Assembly (NCBI GenBank): GCA_019695265.1
Contig: JAIBAJ010000007.1
Location: forward strand, 1-64,000
Direction of reading: 5' to 3'
DNA length: 64,000 bases
Source of the DNA: Bacteroidia bacterium
Lineage (GTDB): Bacteria > Bacteroidota > Bacteroidia > JAIBAJ01
The notes under the pieces were generated by a model that made no database searches, was not told the DNA's origin, and saw only the letters and a program-made list of their open reading frames with translations. The position numbers and the translations under genes are program-made. Positions 1 through 8,686 of the stretch are shown here, piece by piece; the stretch's first letter is position 1, and every line of letters begins with the position of its first letter.

Positions 1-1530
1 TTATTATTAGTTGACGCCTTTGAAGGTCCTATGCCTCAAACCCGTTTCGTTCTTCAAAAAGCTATCGCGCATGGACTTAAAGCTATTGTGGTAATTAACA
101 AAGTTGACAAACCAAACTGCCGTCCGGATGAAGTTCATGACAATGTGTTTGAATTATTCTTCAATCTCGATGCCACCGAAGAGCAATTAGACTTCCCAAC
201 TTTATATGGTTCTTCCAAACAAGGTTGGATGAATACGGAATGGAAAACTCCTTCCAACGATATCACCCCATTGTTGGATGCTATCATTAAACACATTCCT
301 GCTCCTATGGTTTCTGCAGGTACTCCTCAATTACAAATTACCTCCATCGACTACTCTGCCTATACCGGCCGTATTGCGGTAGGACGTTTAACCCGCGGAA
401 CCTTAAAAGAAAATGCTCCTGTTTCATTAGTTAAAAGAGATGGAAGCATTGTAAAATCCAGAATTAAAGAACTTTTCCTTTTTGAAGGACTCGGTAAAGA
501 AAAGGTTTCAGAAGTGCATGCCGGAGATATTTGTGCCTTAACAGGTATTGAAAATTTTGAAATTGGTGATACCATTGCCGATTTCGAAAATCCGGAAGGA
601 TTGAAACCAATCAGCGTGGACGAGCCTACCATGAGCATGTTGTTTACTATTAACAACTCTCCTTTCTTTGGAAAAGAAGGTAAATTCGTTACCAGCCGTC
701 ACCTTCGTGATCGCCTCATGAAGGAAACCGAAAAAAACCTGGCCTTGAGAGTGGAAGAAACAGACAGCGCCGACTCTTTTCTGGTTTACGGCCGCGGTGT
801 TTTACATCTATCTGTATTGATTGAAACCATGCGCCGTGAAGGGTACGAACTTCAAGTTGGCCAACCTCGCGTAATTATCAAAGAAATTAACGATATGAAA
901 TGCGAACCGGTCGAAATCTTAACCGTAGATTGTCCGGAAAATGTTTCAGGTAAGGTAATTGAATTGGTTAGCCAAAAGAAAGGTGAAATGAAAATTATGG
1001 AACCCAAAGGCGATTTGTTGCATTTGGAATTCGAAATCCCTTCTCGCGGACTTATAGGTTTGAGAAACAACTTGTTAACTGCCACTGCAGGTGAAGCTAT
1101 TATGGCCCATCGCTTTAAAAGTTACGAACCTTGGAAAGGTAGCATCCCCGGACGTATTGCAGGCGTTTTGATTTCTAAAGAACAAGGTACTGCTATCCCC
1201 TACTCTATTGACGCCTTGCAAGATCGCGGAACCTTCTTTGTTGACCCGGGTGAACCGGTTTACGGAGGTCAAATTCTAGGCGAACACATCCGTCCCGACG
1301 ATTTGATTGTGAGTGTTACCAAAGAGAAAAAGCTTACCAATATGCGTGCTTCCGGTAGCGATGACAAAATGAGAATTGCCCCTAAATTGAATTTCTCTCT
1401 GGAGCAAGCCATGGAATACATTCAGGAAGATGAATATGTGGAATTGACGCCTCAAAGCATTCGTATGCGCAAAATTTACCTCGATGAAAACGAGCGTAAA
1501 CGTCGCAAAAATGCTATGGCAGCTATTTAA
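1..1530 (+). CDS. typA: TypA/BipA ribosome-associated GTPase, 5' end outside window
   Basis: The reading frame is open from base 1, so the true start lies upstream and about 509 C-terminal codons of a family normally near 600 residues are present. Visible are the end of the G domain (LLLVDAFEGPMPQTRFVL, corresponding to switch II and after, then the G4 motif NKVDKP), the EF-Tu-like beta-barrel domain II, the EF-G-like domains III and V (GRGVLHLSVLIETMRREGYE; SRGLIGLRNNLLTATAG) and the TypA-specific C-terminal region ending near RKIYLDENERKRR. TypA is a translational GTPase that binds ribosomes and helps 50S assembly and stress or cold adaptation (family knowledge). The ATG at 31 is internal. 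A structured repeat begins 16 nt after the stop. Confidence 0.96.
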   Translation, partial: LLLVDAFEGPMPQTRFVLQKAIAHGLKAIVVINKVDKPNCRPDEVHDNVFELFFNLDATEEQLDFPTLYGSSKQGWMNTEWKTPSNDITPLLDAIIKHIPAPMVSAGTPQLQITSIDYSAYTGRIAVGRLTRGTLKENAPVSLVKRDGSIVKSRIKELFLFEGLGKEKVSEVHAGDICALTGIENFEIGDTIADFENPEGLKPISVDEPTMSMLFTINNSPFFGKEGKFVTSRHLRDRLMKETEKNLALRVEETDSADSFLVYGRGVLHLSVLIETMRREGYELQVGQPRVIIKEINDMKCEPVEILTVDCPENVSGKVIELVSQKKGEMKIMEPKGDLLHLEFEIPSRGLIGLRNNLLTATAGEAIMAHRFKSYEPWKGSIPGRIAGVLISKEQGTAIPYSIDALQDRGTFFVDPGEPVYGGQILGEHIRPDDLIVSVTKEKKLTNMRASGSDDKMRIAPKLNFSLEQAMEYIQEDEYVELTPQSIRMRKIYLDENERKRRKNAMAAI

Positions 1531-1546
1531 TATTTTTAATTTTTAG

Positions 1547-1704
1547 GTGCGGGCCCCCTCCGCCCTACCTCAGTTGATAGCGTGATTCAAACGTTTCCGT
1601 AATGGGCGTTCGGGTCACGCTTTCGGCTGTAGTCCTCGGCCCACTTGGCTAGCGCCGCGTGTGCCTGTGGGCTACTTGCCTCTATCGTTGCCCGAAGGTG
1701 CAAG
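1547..1704 (-). repeat. Structured intergenic repeat, copy A (type 1)
   Basis: First of ten related elements. Strand is given so that + means reading from TTGCACC to GGGCCCGCC. Read on the minus strand it has TTGCACC, the outer stem TTCGGG...CCCGAA, the inner stem GTAG...CTAC, an apical helix GCCCAC...GTGGGC with a GGCGCTAGCC loop, a 3' helix CGCCC...GGGCG and the closing box GGGGGCCCGC. It starts 16 nt after the typA stop codon, with the GGGCCCGC end next to the gene. Confidence 0.9.
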
Positions 1705-2078
1705 ATCTGAGCAGTTCGCAAATGAAATAAACAAGCGCATGGTAAAAGCAAAAGGAGAATAAAGACCTTTTCCCGGCTGATAATATTCTATAATTTTAGA
1801 TTGGAGAGACTTTTAAATACTATTTAGCGCGTTTGCTCCGGGAGAATCTGAAAAAATAGAAAAGAAAGAAAGGCTACCCTTTAAATAGTTCAAGTTTTTG
1901 GAGATCCGACAGGACCAACTTCATTCTTTTTACATGCTGTCAAACAGAATATGACTAAATACGTGGCTATCAGATACTTTTTCATTTCTAAATTCTATTT
2001 ATTGACTGTTATTTTGTCACCTGATTGTTTTTACACTAACATTTGAGTTTTGCATAGTCATGGGATTTTTGCCTGACT
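1705..2078. other. Intergenic DNA, no gene recognised
   Basis: About 370 nt of AT-rich DNA between repeat copy A and the attC-like hairpin. I see no open frame with coding character, no tRNA and no clear promoter. Confidence 0.6.
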
Positions 2079-2216
2079 GCTAACGTTCCCAGGGCAGGGG
2101 CCATAAGCGAATATACAGATAAAAGTGATTTCGAAGCACATAACTTAGGCTACCGAAAAATGTGATTTCGAAGCACAAAATCGCTTATGGCTTTTGCCCC
2201 TTGTTATCGGTTCAGC
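2079..2216 (-). repeat. attC-like long imperfect hairpin downstream of the GNAT gene
   Basis: Two arms (2079-2110 and 2181-2216) pair imperfectly: GCCATAAGCGA at the inner end matches TCGCTTATGGC perfectly, GGGGC matches GCCCC further out, and GCT-AAC matches GTTCAGC at the base. The 70-nt loop holds two copies of GTGATTTCGAAGCACA (2125-2140 and 2162-2177), each itself palindromic. The element begins 3 nt after the stop of the GNAT gene, where an integron cassette would carry its attC site. The core triplets do not cleanly match RYYYAAC/GTTRRRY, so integron origin is an inference; no integrase is in the window. Confidence 0.5.
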
Positions 2217-2219
2217 TTT

Positions 2220-2732
2220 TTATTTATTTTTTGTCAGTTCGTAAATTACTCCTTCTTGTCCATCAAAATCAAAGTTTTCTTTAAATCTCATACCTATTTT
2301 TTCAAGAACTTTGATTGAAGCAATATTTTCTTTCATTGCTCGTCCAACTACTTTTTCAATTCCAAGTTCTGTAAAACCAAAGTCAAGACATTTTTTTGCA
2401 GTTTCAGTAGCAAAACCTTTATTCCAATAGTTTCTCTTAAATCTAAATCCAATATCATATTCGTTTTTATCTTGGCTATATTTTAGTCCGCACCAACCAA
2501 TAAATTTTGTAGTTGCTTTGTCAATAACAGCGAGTCGTCCAACCCCATATTTTTCATATTGGTCGTAGTTGGTTAAAAAGTCAATTGAAGCTTGTATGTT
2601 ATGAAAGGGTTTGTCTCCTGTGAATTTTAATACTTCTTCGTCAAGATTTAAGTTATAGAAATCGGATGCGTCATCTTTTGTAAGTTTACGCATTATCGTT
2701 CTTTCAGTTTCTATATTTTGAATCTCGTTCAT
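2220..2732 (-). CDS. GNAT family N-acetyltransferase (RimJ/RimL-like)
   Basis: A 170-residue protein covering a complete GNAT fold of the Acetyltransf_3 type. Residues 5-15 (IETERTIMRKL) are the typical first strand; the acetyl-CoA region reads RNYWNKGFATETAKKCLDFG (a variant of Q/RxxGxG/A) near 95-115, followed by VVGRAMKENIASIKVLEKIG, which is highly characteristic. It transfers an acetyl group from acetyl-CoA to an amine, but the substrate (ribosomal protein N-terminus, small molecule or drug) cannot be told. The gene stands alone, with an attC-like hairpin directly behind it and a degenerate copy of a neighbouring peptidase 3' end just before its start, so it may have arrived as a cassette. 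Confidence 0.88.
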   Translation of the reverse strand: MNEIQNIETERTIMRKLTKDDASDFYNLNLDEEVLKFTGDKPFHNIQASIDFLTNYDQYEKYGVGRLAVIDKATTKFIGWCGLKYSQDKNEYDIGFRFKRNYWNKGFATETAKKCLDFGFTELGIEKVVGRAMKENIASIKVLEKIGMRFKENFDFDGQEGVIYELTKNK

Positions 2733-2759
2733 TTCTTTCTGTGTCGCTTGCTTTTAAGC

Positions 2760-2802
2760 TTCTGACTAAGGTTTTTTTTTAATGTTTGAAAATCAATAAC
2801 AT
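2760..2802. repeat. Degenerate direct repeat, left copy (remnant of subtilase 3' end)
   Basis: About 40 nt closely matching 3396-3436; both contain TTCTGACT, a T-tract, and the identical stretch AATGTTTGAAAATCAAT. Read on the minus strand it encodes VIDFQTLKK, matching the subtilase C-terminus VIDFQTFKK. The two copies bracket the lipoprotein gene, which suggests insertion or duplication at this point. Confidence 0.7.
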
Positions 2803-2941
2803 GAATACTGGTATTGATATTCAAATTTACCCTAAAATTTCGTAAGCAGAAGAAATTATTTTCTGTCGGGAAAATGGGGAATTACTCCTAAAGTCGTGAG
2901 AATAGTTCCGCTGCGCTGCACTTCGGTTAGGCCCTTATATG

Positions 2942-3388
2942 TTAGCGGTAGTTAATTTTCTGAAATGGAAATAATTCAGAGTGATAATGTGGTGATTTGA
3001 AGTGAAGCAATCGCATATTTCGAAGAGAATCCTCACTAAATATTAATCTATAACCTTTTTTCATTTGCTGTGATTGCAGAGTAGTATCCATAAATATTTT
3101 GGTCAAGGAGATGTCCATTGAATCCTTGTTGTATATTATAGTCTTAATATTTTTAATAGTTTGTTGGCAAGGAGTGGCTATTTCCAGGAGAATCTGTCTA
3201 ATAGCTATACTGTCTGGAAGGGAAGAGTGGAGTAAACTATATTTGCTTACATCAACAATCAATTGTATTTCGCATGAGTCTGGAAATATTGCCAAGGCCA
3301 TCGTTTGCATACTGTCATTGATAGAATTTTGTATTGTTCTGCAGCTTATTAGTGAAAAAAGTGCAATGGCTACTAAGATGTTCTTCAT
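2942..3388 (-). CDS. Small predicted lipoprotein, function unknown
   Basis: Using the ATG at 3388 gives 148 residues beginning MKNILVAIALFSLISC, a short signal peptide with a lipobox (LISC), so a lipid-anchored periplasmic or outer-membrane protein is predicted. The longer frame back to 3430 would overlap the upstream gene and spoil the signal peptide. The ATG lies one nucleotide past the stop of the subtilase frame, so the two are probably co-transcribed. The rest has no motif I recognise; several positions alternate hydrophobic and polar residues as in beta-strands. Its stop codon lies next to TTATATGTTAGCGG (2935-2948), which resembles the end of an attC site. It is bracketed by the direct repeats at 2760 and 3396. 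Confidence 0.6.
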   Translation of the reverse strand: MKNILVAIALFSLISCRTIQNSINDSMQTMALAIFPDSCEIQLIVDVSKYSLLHSSLPDSIAIRQILLEIATPCQQTIKNIKTIIYNKDSMDISLTKIFMDTTLQSQQMKKGYRLIFSEDSLRNMRLLHFKSPHYHSELFPFQKINYR

Positions 3389-3389
3389 T

Positions 3390-5217
3390 CTATAATTCTG
3401 ACTGACTTTTTTTAAATGTTTGAAAATCAATTACATTATTCTTCGAATAGAGGTCTGCCCACATTGGCATTTCACTTGCTGCAGTAACTGCACTAAAAGC
3501 ATTTACCCTACCCCAACCTACTTCATTACTTACATTATCTGTATAGGTATAACCTCCTATTTGATCTGAAGTTGTAGTTATAATGTCAAAGACTTCTTGT
3601 GCAGTTAAGCAGGAATTGACTGAAAGAACTAACCCTGCTATACCCGCAACCAAAGGTGCAGCGGCTGAAGTCCCCCCCATTCTACCAGTATAAGCATTAT
3701 AGTTTGTTCCTGTAGAAGGTAGCTGTTCATTGAATAAAGGGATTGTACCCCCTTGATTAACTCCGCAATCTCCTGTATTTGAATACCATTTATTATAACC
3801 ATCATCCCCCGGAATATCTATAGTCCAAATATCATAGCTTTCGTCTGATATTTGACAAGAATATGCCTTATGAGAAGGGGCTACCACATCTATTACTTGA
3901 TTAGCCAAGCCATTCCATATTATGCTACTTGCGGTAGGGCTATAATTAGCTTGCATATCATTCCGATCGGAAGCCCCCACTGTTATAACAGATGAATTTG
4001 TAACATTTGCAGGAAAAAATATACCACCAATATTTTGTGGATTTGCTTCATAATTTGCCGTATTACCTGCGGCAACAACTATTACTGCACCCTTACCTTC
4101 TCTACCATAAGTAGTTGCATAATTAATGGCCTCAACAATGACGGGAGCATAATTTGGGTCAGGCTGCCCAAAAGCAAAGCTCATTGAAAGTATATCCGCT
4201 CCCTGTGACCAAGCAAAATTAATAGCATTGGCAATAGAACTTGTCGAAGGAGCTATTGTATTAATCTTAATCGGCATAATTTTACAACTTGGGCATATCC
4301 CGGACACCCCTTCATTATTATTTTGAGTAGCTGCTGCAATACCAGCACAAGCATTACCATGATTCTGTGTTCCAACGGGCGACGGGTTATCCGGGTCTGC
4401 AAGATTTGCAAAGTTGCTGCCTGGTAATCTTACTTGACGTGTTGAAGGCAGATCAGGATGATTATCTGTTACTCCTTGGTTGATTATGGCTATAACAATA
4501 GATTCATCTCCCAACGTTATATCCCAAGCCTCAGGTGCATCCACATCGGCATCGGCAGTGCCAGAATGCCCATCATTAATAATCTGCCCCGTGTTATGTA
4601 ATCCCCATTGTTTATTAAAGTAGGTATCATTAGGATATGATGTTAATGTTAGTGGGGATATAAAATCAGGATGAGCGAACTTTACCAAATTACTTTCCTG
4701 GTAAGCATTTGCTATATCAAGAGCATTAGCTTTATCGGGAATGCTCAGCAAGGAATATGTGGATGTGATAGTGATTATCTTTACGCCATAAGTTGTATTT
4801 ATTTCGTCTATCGCATTTTGGTCAGTAGTTGTTAAAAACCTTACAACGATTTGATTAGTTACTCCCATTTCCGTATCGTATGAGCCTGAAGTATACACAG
4901 GATTTATTGTATGCACTTGAGCCTCCTCATTAAGTGATTCTATAAAAGGATCAATATCTTCTGTTAAAATAAAATACGTTTTACTGTCAATTTGCTCTAA
5001 AGTAAAAGCCATAGGGCTTTCTAGGGCAGATAGTATGACAGAGTTGGCAGATGGCTGAGAAATATCTTGATGAAATCGAACAATGCCTTTGTTGTCCATT
5101 TCTTCTAATTCAATTGCTATAAGCATAATAGAACGGAGTTTGAGCATTGACTGCATTAGTCCCTATTAATACTGCCACTAATAAAATTATTCCATTCATT
5201 TGGATATATGTTTTCAT
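3390..5217 (-). pseudogene. Frameshifted subtilase (S8) with missing catalytic Asp
   Basis: The main frame (5156 to 3390) encodes a prodomain-like region and an S8 catalytic domain. The normal N-terminus lies in another frame: ATG at 5217 gives a good signal peptide (MKTYIQMNGIILLVAVL...NAQTPFYYAYSN) that stops at 5110, one nucleotide out of phase with the main frame. In the catalytic domain His is present (QNHGNACAGIAAA), as are the oxyanion Asn (VVAAGN) and Ser (GGTSAAAPLVAG), but the Asp block reads AIINQGVTDNHPDL, with Asn (codon at 4479-4481) where the family has Asp. There is no T9SS sorting domain. Both defects point to a decaying or inactive peptidase; a sequencing indel could explain the frameshift but not the Asn. 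Confidence 0.75.
3396..3436. repeat. Degenerate direct repeat, right copy
   Basis: Partner of 2760-2802; lies in the 3' end of the subtilase frame and just upstream of the lipoprotein start. Confidence 0.7.
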
Positions 5218-5227
5218 AGTAAAAATG

Positions 5228-6682
5228 TTAATTTATTTGAATTTTATTTGTTGCAATAATTGAGTTAAACTTATCCTTCAAAATAAAAAAGTATAACCCC
5301 TTTTCGAAATTTGAAACCGAAATAGACAATCCCTCGGTACCACTTGCAATTATAAACTCACCAAAGTGCTGACCCGTTATATCATAAATGTATAAGGCGA
5401 TGTTTTCTTTTACATCAGAGCGAATATATATATGGTCGAAGGAAGGGTTGGGATAAATGCATAAATTTTTGTTTATGAGGGCAGAAGTATTGTCTAACGT
5501 GGTAACCTTATCGTTTCCTTGTATTTTAAGTAAATAAATGCTATTTGCATTGGTGCCTGAAACTATATAACCACTATCAGCAGTTGTCTGAATGGAACTA
5601 CTCTGTGAATAACCAGCATAAATTGTATCAAAGAGTGTTGTGCCAGATGAATCTGTAGCCATAAGCCATACTCCAGCAACGGCATTGATTGAATCTTGGG
5701 CATAACCTGTTATCACATAATTATTAGTATGCGAAATGTCCATATCACGGCCTTCAAAGTCAATGAACTCTTTTTGCCAAAGTACATTCCCTGCCGTATC
5801 GGTCTTAATCAAAAGAGTGGCTTGGGGGATATTAATATTAACTATTGGAACGGTTTGTTGTTGGCCATAGACCAAAATAAGGTATTGGCCTTCGGGTGTA
5901 ATTTTTACATCATATCCATCTAAGTATCGTGTCCAGTTATATGCTCGTCCCCATATTTTATTGCCGTTTGGGTCATATTTGGCCAAATACCAGTCGTGGT
6001 CTGAACGTGAACCCAATACCAAAATAGTATTATCTTCCGCTTCGATTAGTGCACGCCCTCTTCCAGCTAAGTTTATTGTATCAAGTGTTACCCATTGAAC
6101 ATTTCCCACAGAATCCGTTTTTAATAATAGTAAATCGGGGAAAGAAGTCTCTCCCGTAACTATGTAGCCTCCATCATACGCTTGAATAACTTCAGATCCA
6201 GATTCCCAGGAAAAACCTAGTGGTGAATCATATCCATCAAGGCTGTCGATATTTTTTGACCATTGATGGTTGCCATTTTTGTCGGTCTTTAATAAAAGCA
6301 CATCAGGCATACCATAGCCCCAACCTCCAGTTATGATGAACCCACTGTCATGAGTTACCTTTATGCTTTTAGTTTCCGCCAAATCCAAGAGGGGAATGTC
6401 TGCGGAGTCTTTCCTCCACAATTCATTACCCGCTGAATCAGTTTTTATTATCACTGAAGACCTGGGCCTCAATCCAATTTCACCGGGTACATGAGGAAAA
6501 TAAAGCGTGCCAATTTCTACATACCCGCCTTCGGGTGTTTGCCTGGCACAAAACCCCTTATAAACTTCATCAGTATCTCCAAATGTTTTTTCAAACTCTA
6601 TGTTGAACTGTGCAGTTGATTTGTCTATCGAGCAAAAAACAATTGTCAGGGTTAATGAAGAAAGTTGAAGAAGCTTTTTCAT
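5228..6682 (-). CDS. T9SS-secreted beta-propeller-like protein of unknown function
   Basis: 484 residues. Residues 1-24 (MKKLLQLSSLTLTIVFCSI...TAQ) form a signal peptide. The body repeats units of the form GGYIVTGETS..DLLLLKTDSVGNVQW, seen about seven times, in which a 'GGY' strand is followed by 'LLKTD..GN..W'; this is common in large Bacteroidota surface proteins and predicts a propeller of surface blades. The C-terminal 80 residues are a type A T9SS sorting domain (LCIYPNPSFDHIYI, then a final block ending TNKIQIN). It is predicted to be exported by Sec, then by T9SS to the cell surface. The frameshifted subtilase starts 10 nt downstream, so the two form one transcription unit. Confidence 0.8.
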   Translation of the reverse strand: MKKLLQLSSLTLTIVFCSIDKSTAQFNIEFEKTFGDTDEVYKGFCARQTPEGGYVEIGTLYFPHVPGEIGLRPRSSVIIKTDSAGNELWRKDSADIPLLDLAETKSIKVTHDSGFIITGGWGYGMPDVLLLKTDKNGNHQWSKNIDSLDGYDSPLGFSWESGSEVIQAYDGGYIVTGETSFPDLLLLKTDSVGNVQWVTLDTINLAGRGRALIEAEDNTILVLGSRSDHDWYLAKYDPNGNKIWGRAYNWTRYLDGYDVKITPEGQYLILVYGQQQTVPIVNINIPQATLLIKTDTAGNVLWQKEFIDFEGRDMDISHTNNYVITGYAQDSINAVAGVWLMATDSSGTTLFDTIYAGYSQSSSIQTTADSGYIVSGTNANSIYLLKIQGNDKVTTLDNTSALINKNLCIYPNPSFDHIYIRSDVKENIALYIYDITGQHFGEFIIASGTEGLSISVSNFEKGLYFFILKDKFNSIIATNKIQIN

Positions 6683-6712
6683 AGCATTTAATTTATTTGT
6701 ATAAGTTAATCG

Positions 6713-7692
6713 TTATTTCAAAGTCGATATTGTTCCCGAAGTATTCACACAGCCGTTGGCATCGGTAACGGTTACAGAATAATCATCTTCTGTCGTTACA
6801 GCAATTGAACGGGTAGTTGCACTTGTACTCCAAAGATAAGAACTTCCCTCGGAGGAAGTTAGTGTAGCCTCGTAATCATTATTGCAGGCTGTAACTAATC
6901 CGGTAGATTTTACTGTTACAACAGGTAAAGGTTTTACCGTAACTCCAACTCCTTCAGTTGCCACACACCCCTTATCATCCGTTACTGTAACCACATATTT
7001 TGTGGTGCTTGGTGGCGTAGCCGTAGGGTTATAAACAGAAGCCGAACTCAACCCTGTGGAAGGCGACCAACTATAAGAGAAAGGCGAAGTGCCATTCGTA
7101 ACCGAAGCACTTAGTACCGTGCTGCTGCCGCTGCAAATAGCAGCATTGCTTCCGGCATTAGCACTCAGTTTTTTGGTGTTACCAAGTGTAAATATCTGCA
7201 AATCGGGATGTGTATAGTCAAAACTGGTGCTGTTGCTCACCGAATAAGAGGTATATGCCCCGTTTCCACGGTAGTGAATTTGCTTGCGGCATAATCCCAT
7301 TGTGCTAATTTGAGATTGGCGGGGTCGGTTAAGGCACATGCATTGTTGCTGCCCCAGTTAAGGGTAATGGTGGGGGTGCTGGTTCCAATATAGCGAAGCA
7401 GCCCCCATAATCGGCTATCGTCGGCATTGCTGAGTGTGCCGTCGATATATTTGGCCGGATAGTCTGTCTCTTCCTGATTTATGCCTTCACGATAAATACT
7501 AATAAAACTATGGCTGCTCGATGATGGTGCCGATATGCTTAACGGTGCATAACGGTTGGCGGTATGAAAAGTTGCCGATTGCGGGCGATTTCCTGTCAAG
7601 CTACACAAAAGTTGAAACGGGCTACTGCCCTTGAATAACCTACTATCCCGGCAATTTTTTATACCGCGTGTTGTGTGTAGTGCTTTTTTCAT
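6713..7692 (-). pseudogene. Broken fragment of an Ig/PKD-type surface protein
   Basis: Two frames belong to one coding sequence. The 5' part (7692 to 7237) reads ...WDYAASKFTTVETG and then runs to a stop; the 3' part (frame ending 6713) continues GAYTSYSVSNSTSFDYTHPD. They join if one G is added to a G4 run (C4 on the plus strand at 7258-7261). The 3' half carries two Ig-like repeats typical of Bacteroidota adhesins (ICSGSSTVLSASV...YSWSPSTGLSS and VTDANGCVNTSG). There is no credible signal peptide and no sorting domain at the end, so both ends look missing. The fragment starts inside the ATGA overlap with the upstream gene, where the inverted repeat at 7670 lies, suggesting truncation by an insertion. 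Confidence 0.65.
7670..7683. repeat. 14-nt inverted repeat, left end of a cassette-like gene
   Basis: GTTGTGTGTAGTGC; its reverse complement matches 13 of 14 bases at 8238-8251 (GCATTACACACAAC). The pair encloses exactly one small gene. Confidence 0.6.
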
Positions 7693-8195
7693 TTATCTCT
7701 CAGAATCAGAATTAAGTCAGATTCATTGTAAATCTCATTTTTTCCAATTGAAATTTTTCTCAACAATTTCACATCAATCTGAGTTAAAAAATCTTTTCTT
7801 TTTTCAGTCCAAGTGAACAAAATAGATTCTAAAGACATAATTTTCAATTGTACTTCATTTTTATATATAAACCCAGTCTTATTGTCAAAGTTATAACGAT
7901 AATTTCCAACTTTTTCCGCTGACTTTAAATTCAGTCCGTCAAATAAATAAATAGTGTCATTCCTTATTTCTACATCATAAATTTCAGATCCGATAACAGG
8001 AACTCCCGAACCATTTATCTGTCTAATTGCTTTAAAAAGTCCATCTATTGTCCTATAAAAAACAATTGAAGTTCCTGCAAATCCACTATTTTCAAACCAA
8101 GTCTTATTCTCAATTTTCTCAATTACTTCCTCTTGTGCTTTTAAGTTTAAAGTCACAATCGAGAAAAATACAATTATTAATAATTTCATTTTCAT
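7689..8195 (-). CDS. Small secreted protein of unknown function
   Basis: 168 residues starting MKMKLLIIVFFSIVTLNLKAQ, a clear signal peptide ending at Ala-Gln as usual for this phylum. The mature part resembles the many small Bacteroidota proteins that score a quantity as a 'beta' sandwich (NKTWFENSGF...GNYRYNFDNKTGFIYK), but I can name no family and no catalytic motif. Its base composition is more AT-rich than the housekeeping genes. It is enclosed by 14-nt inverted repeats, and its stop overlaps the start of the broken PKD fragment by ATGA. It may be a mobile or horizontally acquired cassette. Confidence 0.65.
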   Translation of the reverse strand: MKMKLLIIVFFSIVTLNLKAQEEVIEKIENKTWFENSGFAGTSIVFYRTIDGLFKAIRQINGSGVPVIGSEIYDVEIRNDTIYLFDGLNLKSAEKVGNYRYNFDNKTGFIYKNEVQLKIMSLESILFTWTEKRKDFLTQIDVKLLRKISIGKNEIYNESDLILILRDK

Positions 8196-8237
8196 ATATC
8201 TTATTTGTTGTTATTTTATGCAGAATCCACCGTCCTT

Positions 8238-8251
8238 GCATTACACACAAC
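8238..8251. repeat. 14-nt inverted repeat, right end of a cassette-like gene
   Basis: GCATTACACACAAC, partner of 7670-7683. The 260 nt that follow, up to repeat copy B, are very AT-rich and hold nothing I recognise. Confidence 0.6.
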
Positions 8252-8515
8252 TACCTGCTACCTCCCCCAATCTCTCTCCTACCCAACCAATGGTATGCAA
8301 ATATGTGAAATTTTCATTAAAACAAAAATAATAATAAAAATGAATTTAATTATCTTAAATATTCGAACAGATATGTGATAAAATTATGACCTATCCACCC
8401 AAATTAAAACAGATAACTCGTAAATTAGTTGCACTTAACCAATCCTTTGAAAATTACTAGTTTAACTTAGTTGCAAACGAAAAAAGTTGCCCGGAAAGAG
8501 TTACTGCTGTCCACC

Positions 8516-8671
8516 TTTGCACCATCGCCCCGGGTAGGGATAGCAGTGGAAAGCCCACAGACGACCGTGGCGCTAGCCCGGGCGGCGAGGACTTGGAACG
8601 AATAGCCCGGCCCTGAGCCGCATACATGTTGGGCTGAAATACAAAATTTTATGCGAAGGGACCCGCCAAAT
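8516..8671 (+). repeat. Structured intergenic repeat, copy B (type 2)
   Basis: Starts TTTGCACC, outer stem CCGGG...CCCGG, inner stem AAG...CTT, shared core blocks GGGTAGGGATAG and GGACTTGGAACGAATAGCCC, apical loop with GGCGCTAGCC, end ATGCGAAGGGACCCGCCAAA. It ends 15 nt from the stop of the minus-strand subtilase, with the ACCCGCC end nearest the gene. Confidence 0.9.
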
Positions 8672-8686
8672 TATCCCCAAAAAAAT

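Noticed and set aside
1547-1704. Copy A as part of RNase P, tmRNA or a group II intron
   Set aside because: Length near 158 nt, no matching core motifs, and nine other copies in the window rule out a single-copy housekeeping RNA.
7631-7816. Plus-strand frame of 61 codons in the inverted-repeat region
   Set aside because: Overlaps the opposite-strand secreted-protein gene and has no coding signature.
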